A DNA stretch of 16,986 nucleotides from JAKAFX01 sp043196285 (GTDB taxonomy: Archaea; Thermoplasmatota; Thermoplasmata; Thermoplasmatales; Thermoplasmataceae), in NCBI GenBank assembly GCA_043196285.1, contig JBBYJL010000024.1:1-16986 (forward strand). Reading direction: 5' to 3'. The translations under genes and the position numbers were made by a program. The notes under the pieces are model-generated. The model saw only the letters and a list, made by a program, of their open reading frames with translations. It ran no database searches and was not told where the DNA came from. This document shows positions 14,149 to 16,986 of this stretch, piece after piece; the first letter of the stretch is position 1, and every line of letters begins with the position of its first letter.

Positions 14149-16752
14149 GTGGACAAAAAGAAGCCTATTGCTCTGGCAATAGTGGCTGTCGTTATACTTT
14201 CTTCTACTTTTATATTCTTCAACTTTCAGTATCCATCTGCTCAGAATTCCGTCTTTAAGGTGCCAAAATTACATCCGGTTAATCTTTCTAACATCATCTT
14301 CTTTAGTAATCAAAGCAGAGACTCTGGCGGTATAGGTAACATGACATCCAATATCTCTGAATTCAGCTTCACAGGGTCTGTGAATACCAGTGTAAAGGGA
14401 TTTTTGAGTAATTCTATTACAGGATCAGTAATTCCGGATACCAGCCTGATCGTTGCACTTTATCCATATGAAGTAGTTGTTAAAACTAATAATTCAGGCT
14501 TTTACAGCTTCGAAACCCTGAAAGGCGGATATGGAAATCTGACATACAAACCAATCAATTTTCACCAGAAGCTTGTGCACGTTGACCTTACAGGGCGTCC
14601 ACTATGGGAAAACTTATCCTTCACTCCAGCATTGAAATACAATATATCTGGATTTACTCTATTTTCAGCGGGGTTCTTACCTTCTGTTGCTATAAGCTTT
14701 TCCAGCCCTCTTTACATTTACCATACTACTAGCGGTCAAAATTCTAAATTCGGCGTTTCTCTCTATAACGGCACTTATAATATCACAGTATCCAAAACGG
14801 GTTTTGCCAATCTTCCCGAACCTACATCAATTTATGTGCACGGCTACAATGTGACGGATTACAATCTCACTCTGTTTCTTAAGAGCAATTTCACCATTGA
14901 TCCTTTCCCGGGAGGAACAAAACTGAATAACACTTCCATTCCCGGCTACATTAACGGTTCAAATCATTTTCCTTTGAGCAATTCATCTCTAAACTATTCC
15001 TCTTATGGATCATACAGCATAGAGGGCTATATATTTGGCTGGAAACACATGCCTGTCGCAAATCAGTCTTTCTATTTTATAATCCGCGTACTCGGCCAAT
15101 ATTACGCAAAGCTGATCAATTCAACTCAGAACGGGACATATTCACTTCCAATTAATTATGTTGGAAACTATGATGTTCTTGTAGAATCAGAAATCTATAA
15201 CTCTTCTGCTGTAAAATTCTCAGCTTCGTCATCTAATTTAAAAACAGTCAATATTTCAATGACTACACTAACTCGTTTCTACGGCAATCTGACAGGTTCT
15301 GCAGAAAGTCGTTTCAATTCTTATCCCATTTCTAATGCTTCTCTTATTGTTTACGGCGGAAACCTTACTTCATATAATGAGAGAAATATAACTGATTCAC
15401 ATGGAAAATTCAACATTACCTTCTATCCTGGTACGTACCACATAGTTGCAAACGCCCCAGGGTATTATACAAATAATTCGATTAATGTCTTTTCCGTCTC
15501 TAAGTACCATAACATTATAATCTATCTCATCCCTGTCACTTCTATAGGTACCAACATTTCCGAATGGTTTCCTTCAAATGGTACGGGAATCCCAGGTCTT
15601 AGTCCCTCCAATATAACTGGTAATCTGACAAGCAACGGAACTTCTGATGGATATTATACATTTAAGGTGATCCTGAAGCCAGAGTTTCATAATATCCCTT
15701 TGCGTAATGATAAGTTTGAAATTTTTATTAGGATAAACGGGGTGGATTACCATGAGATCAACTCCACCAATTTATCAGGAGAGTCTGTTATTTCTTTGAA
15801 TTATGCCGGAAATTACCAGATTATAATGGAGTTAGAATATTACTATTCAAAAAATGTGAATTTCACGGTCCCAACAAGCAGTCCAGTTTCAATACCAGTT
15901 TATGAGAAGGCAACATATCAGATGAAAATTAATGCATTCAATTTCTTCAATGCAACCTACAAATTTAGTAACAACTCTGTTCCGGTAGACTTCATGAACT
16001 TTACCAATGATATCTTTTCTTCTAATTTTACTGTCCTAATATCGAAGTATGGAACAAATTATACAGCATACCTTCCGGCTGGGAATTATACTTTGGCTTA
16101 CCAAAATTTGCATTTTGTGAGATACGATTTCAGCATCAACTTAAACGCTACTTCTAAAAACATTTCTGTGCCTCTTGACCCATATGAAATCATGATTGAG
16201 TACAACACTACGGTGAAATGGAACGTTTCGATAAATGGTGGAACCACATTGATAGAAAATAATGGTACTGGAAGGATTTCATTGCAGGAGACAGCCGGCA
16301 CTTATAACGTTTATTTCTACATAAACGAATATAAAGGGGATGTCAATCAGAGTTCTTTCCTCCTAAAGAGCAGTTCCAGTTACAAAGTCCTTTATTTTAA
16401 TGTTTCCCAAAAAAACCTTACATCCGACTCAATTAAAGCTATTATAAATGTCACAGGAACCAGCGAGCTTGAGTATGGTCTTCATTTCTCTAACACCGGG
16501 TATATATTTGCTGCTGTAGTTGAATACTACAATAACAGCGATATAATAAATGCATCCATAGATAACGTAAATGTCACGGGCATTGATTTCAGCGTTCCTG
16601 TTGATAACTTTACCAATGTTACATTCGAACCAGTTTCGTTCAGCGGTTCTGGAACATTTTCACTCTTCGTTACTACAGGTTCTGGAAAATTTTTCCTAGT
16701 CCCTGAAACAATTGATATAATTTATTATAGTGTTACACTTAACACGACATAA
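14149..16752 (+). CDS. Large secreted or signal-anchored surface glycoprotein with repeated beta domains
   Basis: The product has 867 residues from GTG 14149; an in-frame ATG at 14119 would add 10 residues. GTG is preferred because of the TATA box at 14122-14129 and because VDKKKP then gives a normal basic n-region before a hydrophobic helix (about residues 6-25). The ectodomain is rich in Asn, Ser, Thr and Tyr with dozens of N-x-S/T sequons. It contains carboxypeptidase-regulatory-like modules (for example FYGNLTGS ... G.FNITFYPGTYHIVANAPGY, about 15277-15470). Two related modules of about 80 residues are encoded at about 15007-15260 and 15650-15905. A 'W-N-V-S-I-N-G ... G-T-Y-N' module lies at about 16183-16400. 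No C-terminal membrane helix is present, so it is either released or held by its N-terminal helix. The function is unknown. A partial gene follows 13 bases later. Confidence 0.78.
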   Translation: MDKKKPIALAIVAVVILSSTFIFFNFQYPSAQNSVFKVPKLHPVNLSNIIFFSNQSRDSGGIGNMTSNISEFSFTGSVNTSVKGFLSNSITGSVIPDTSLIVALYPYEVVVKTNNSGFYSFETLKGGYGNLTYKPINFHQKLVHVDLTGRPLWENLSFTPALKYNISGFTLFSAGFLPSVAISFSSPLYIYHTTSGQNSKFGVSLYNGTYNITVSKTGFANLPEPTSIYVHGYNVTDYNLTLFLKSNFTIDPFPGGTKLNNTSIPGYINGSNHFPLSNSSLNYSSYGSYSIEGYIFGWKHMPVANQSFYFIIRVLGQYYAKLINSTQNGTYSLPINYVGNYDVLVESEIYNSSAVKFSASSSNLKTVNISMTTLTRFYGNLTGSAESRFNSYPISNASLIVYGGNLTSYNERNITDSHGKFNITFYPGTYHIVANAPGYYTNNSINVFSVSKYHNIIIYLIPVTSIGTNISEWFPSNGTGIPGLSPSNITGNLTSNGTSDGYYTFKVILKPEFHNIPLRNDKFEIFIRINGVDYHEINSTNLSGESVISLNYAGNYQIIMELEYYYSKNVNFTVPTSSPVSIPVYEKATYQMKINAFNFFNATYKFSNNSVPVDFMNFTNDIFSSNFTVLISKYGTNYTAYLPAGNYTLAYQNLHFVRYDFSINLNATSKNISVPLDPYEIMIEYNTTVKWNVSINGGTTLIENNGTGRISLQETAGTYNVYFYINEYKGDVNQSSFLLKSSSSYKVLYFNVSQKNLTSDSIKAIINVTGTSELEYGLHFSNTGYIFAAVVEYYNNSDIINASIDNVNVTGIDFSVPVDNFTNVTFEPVSFSGSGTFSLFVTTGSGKFFLVPETIDIIYYSVTLNTT
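15007..15905 (+). repeat. Two diverged copies of an ~80-residue module within the surface protein
   Basis: Copy 1 is at about 15007-15260 and copy 2 at about 15650-15905. They share the same order of landmarks: a strand with F.I.IR(V/I).G..Y, then INST, then a (P/S)(I/L)NY(V/A)GNY turn, then a (V/M)E.E.Y...(A/N)V.F strand. Conservation is at the protein level only, so the duplication is old. Confidence 0.6.
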
Positions 16753-16765
16753 GGAAAGATAAAAA

Positions 16766-16986
16766 ATGAATTCAGATCGCAAAGGATTTTTTGCAAGGCT
16801 CTTTTTTGGGAAGTCTACAAGCGGGAAGGATCAGGAGGAGAAAACCGTCTTTAAGGTGAAAACTGTCAGCGACATCCCTCCAGTGATAAATGCACGCAGG
16901 CTAATAGGAGACTACAAGGTGAATGAGGCTATTATTCTGCTTTATAACTCCATCCGATCCGATTACATGAGATATTTTGGCGGCTC
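16766..16986 (+). CDS. Unrecognised protein, 3' end outside window
   Basis: An ATG at 16766 opens a frame of 73 codons that runs off the right edge. An AAGGAAAG stretch (16751-16758) precedes it by about 7 bases, and the gap to the previous stop is 13 bases, so it is probably in one operon with the surface protein. The first 30 residues are basic and hydrophilic with FFARLFFGK; there is no clear signal peptide or membrane helix yet. Residues about 42-71 (INARRLIGDYKVNEAIILLYNSIR) form a helix pair vaguely like the helical region of DUF4129-type proteins found near archaeal surface and transglutaminase loci. That resemblance is weak and the family should be taken as unknown. Confidence 0.65.
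   Translation, partial: MNSDRKGFFARLFFGKSTSGKDQEEKTVFKVKTVSDIPPVINARRLIGDYKVNEAIILLYNSIRSDYMRYFGG

Noticed and set aside
13698..14222. A 174-codon minus-strand frame across the arcS end and the gap before the surface protein
   Set aside because: It is antisense to the conserved PUA domain and to the signal peptide region, with a Cys/His/Phe-rich composition typical of a shadow frame. I see no family motif.

Overview
The window looks like chromosomal DNA from a thermoacidophilic euryarchaeon of the Thermoplasmata/Thermoplasmatales type; this is inferred from gene content only. Archaeal markers are an exosome subunit Csl4, a short Sm-like protein and an archaeosine synthase (ArcS) with a PUA domain. 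Two large surface proteins are rich in N-glycosylation sequons, and at least one carries the 'ESGLP...W.V..NG' module common in Thermoplasmata. Most genes have an AT-rich TATA-like box about 22-30 bases before the start codon, as expected for leaderless archaeal transcripts, and several start with GTG or TTG. I see no tRNA, rRNA, CRISPR array, insertion sequence or attachment site.

Layout. Bases 1-4150 (minus strand) form a surface/glycosylation block: a family 2-like glycosyltransferase, a 929-residue membrane-anchored surface glycoprotein, and the start of a GmhB/histidinol-phosphatase-like HAD phosphatase that runs off the left edge. A 205-base gap without genes follows. Then comes an FAD-dependent glycerol-3-phosphate dehydrogenase (minus), divergent from a small four-helix membrane protein (plus) across a shared AT-rich promoter.

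Bases 6334-9181 hold the most interesting unit: a protein kinase-like protein (plus) converging, with a 7-base tail-to-tail overlap, on a two-gene operon (minus) of a von Willebrand A (VWA) protein and a PP2C-type phosphatase coupled by an ATGA overlap. Kinase, PP2C and VWA together match the TerY-P triad of bacterial tellurium/stress systems and the E. coli yegI-yegK-yegL set. Here the triad sits in an archaeal genome, without ter genes in view, and the kinase has an extra N-terminal beta-rich domain.

Bases 9230-11108 (minus) encode the AmrS-like radical SAM enzyme and the MEMO1-family protein of the AmmeMemoRadiSam system. Bases 11234-12238 (minus) are an RNA-metabolism operon: csl4, a 53-residue coiled-coil gene at 11461-11622 that is easy to miss, and lsm. 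Divergent from it is arcS (plus), for tRNA archaeosine synthesis. The right end carries a second large surface protein (plus), with an internal duplication and no C-terminal anchor, followed 13 bases later by the start of an unrecognised gene cut by the window edge.
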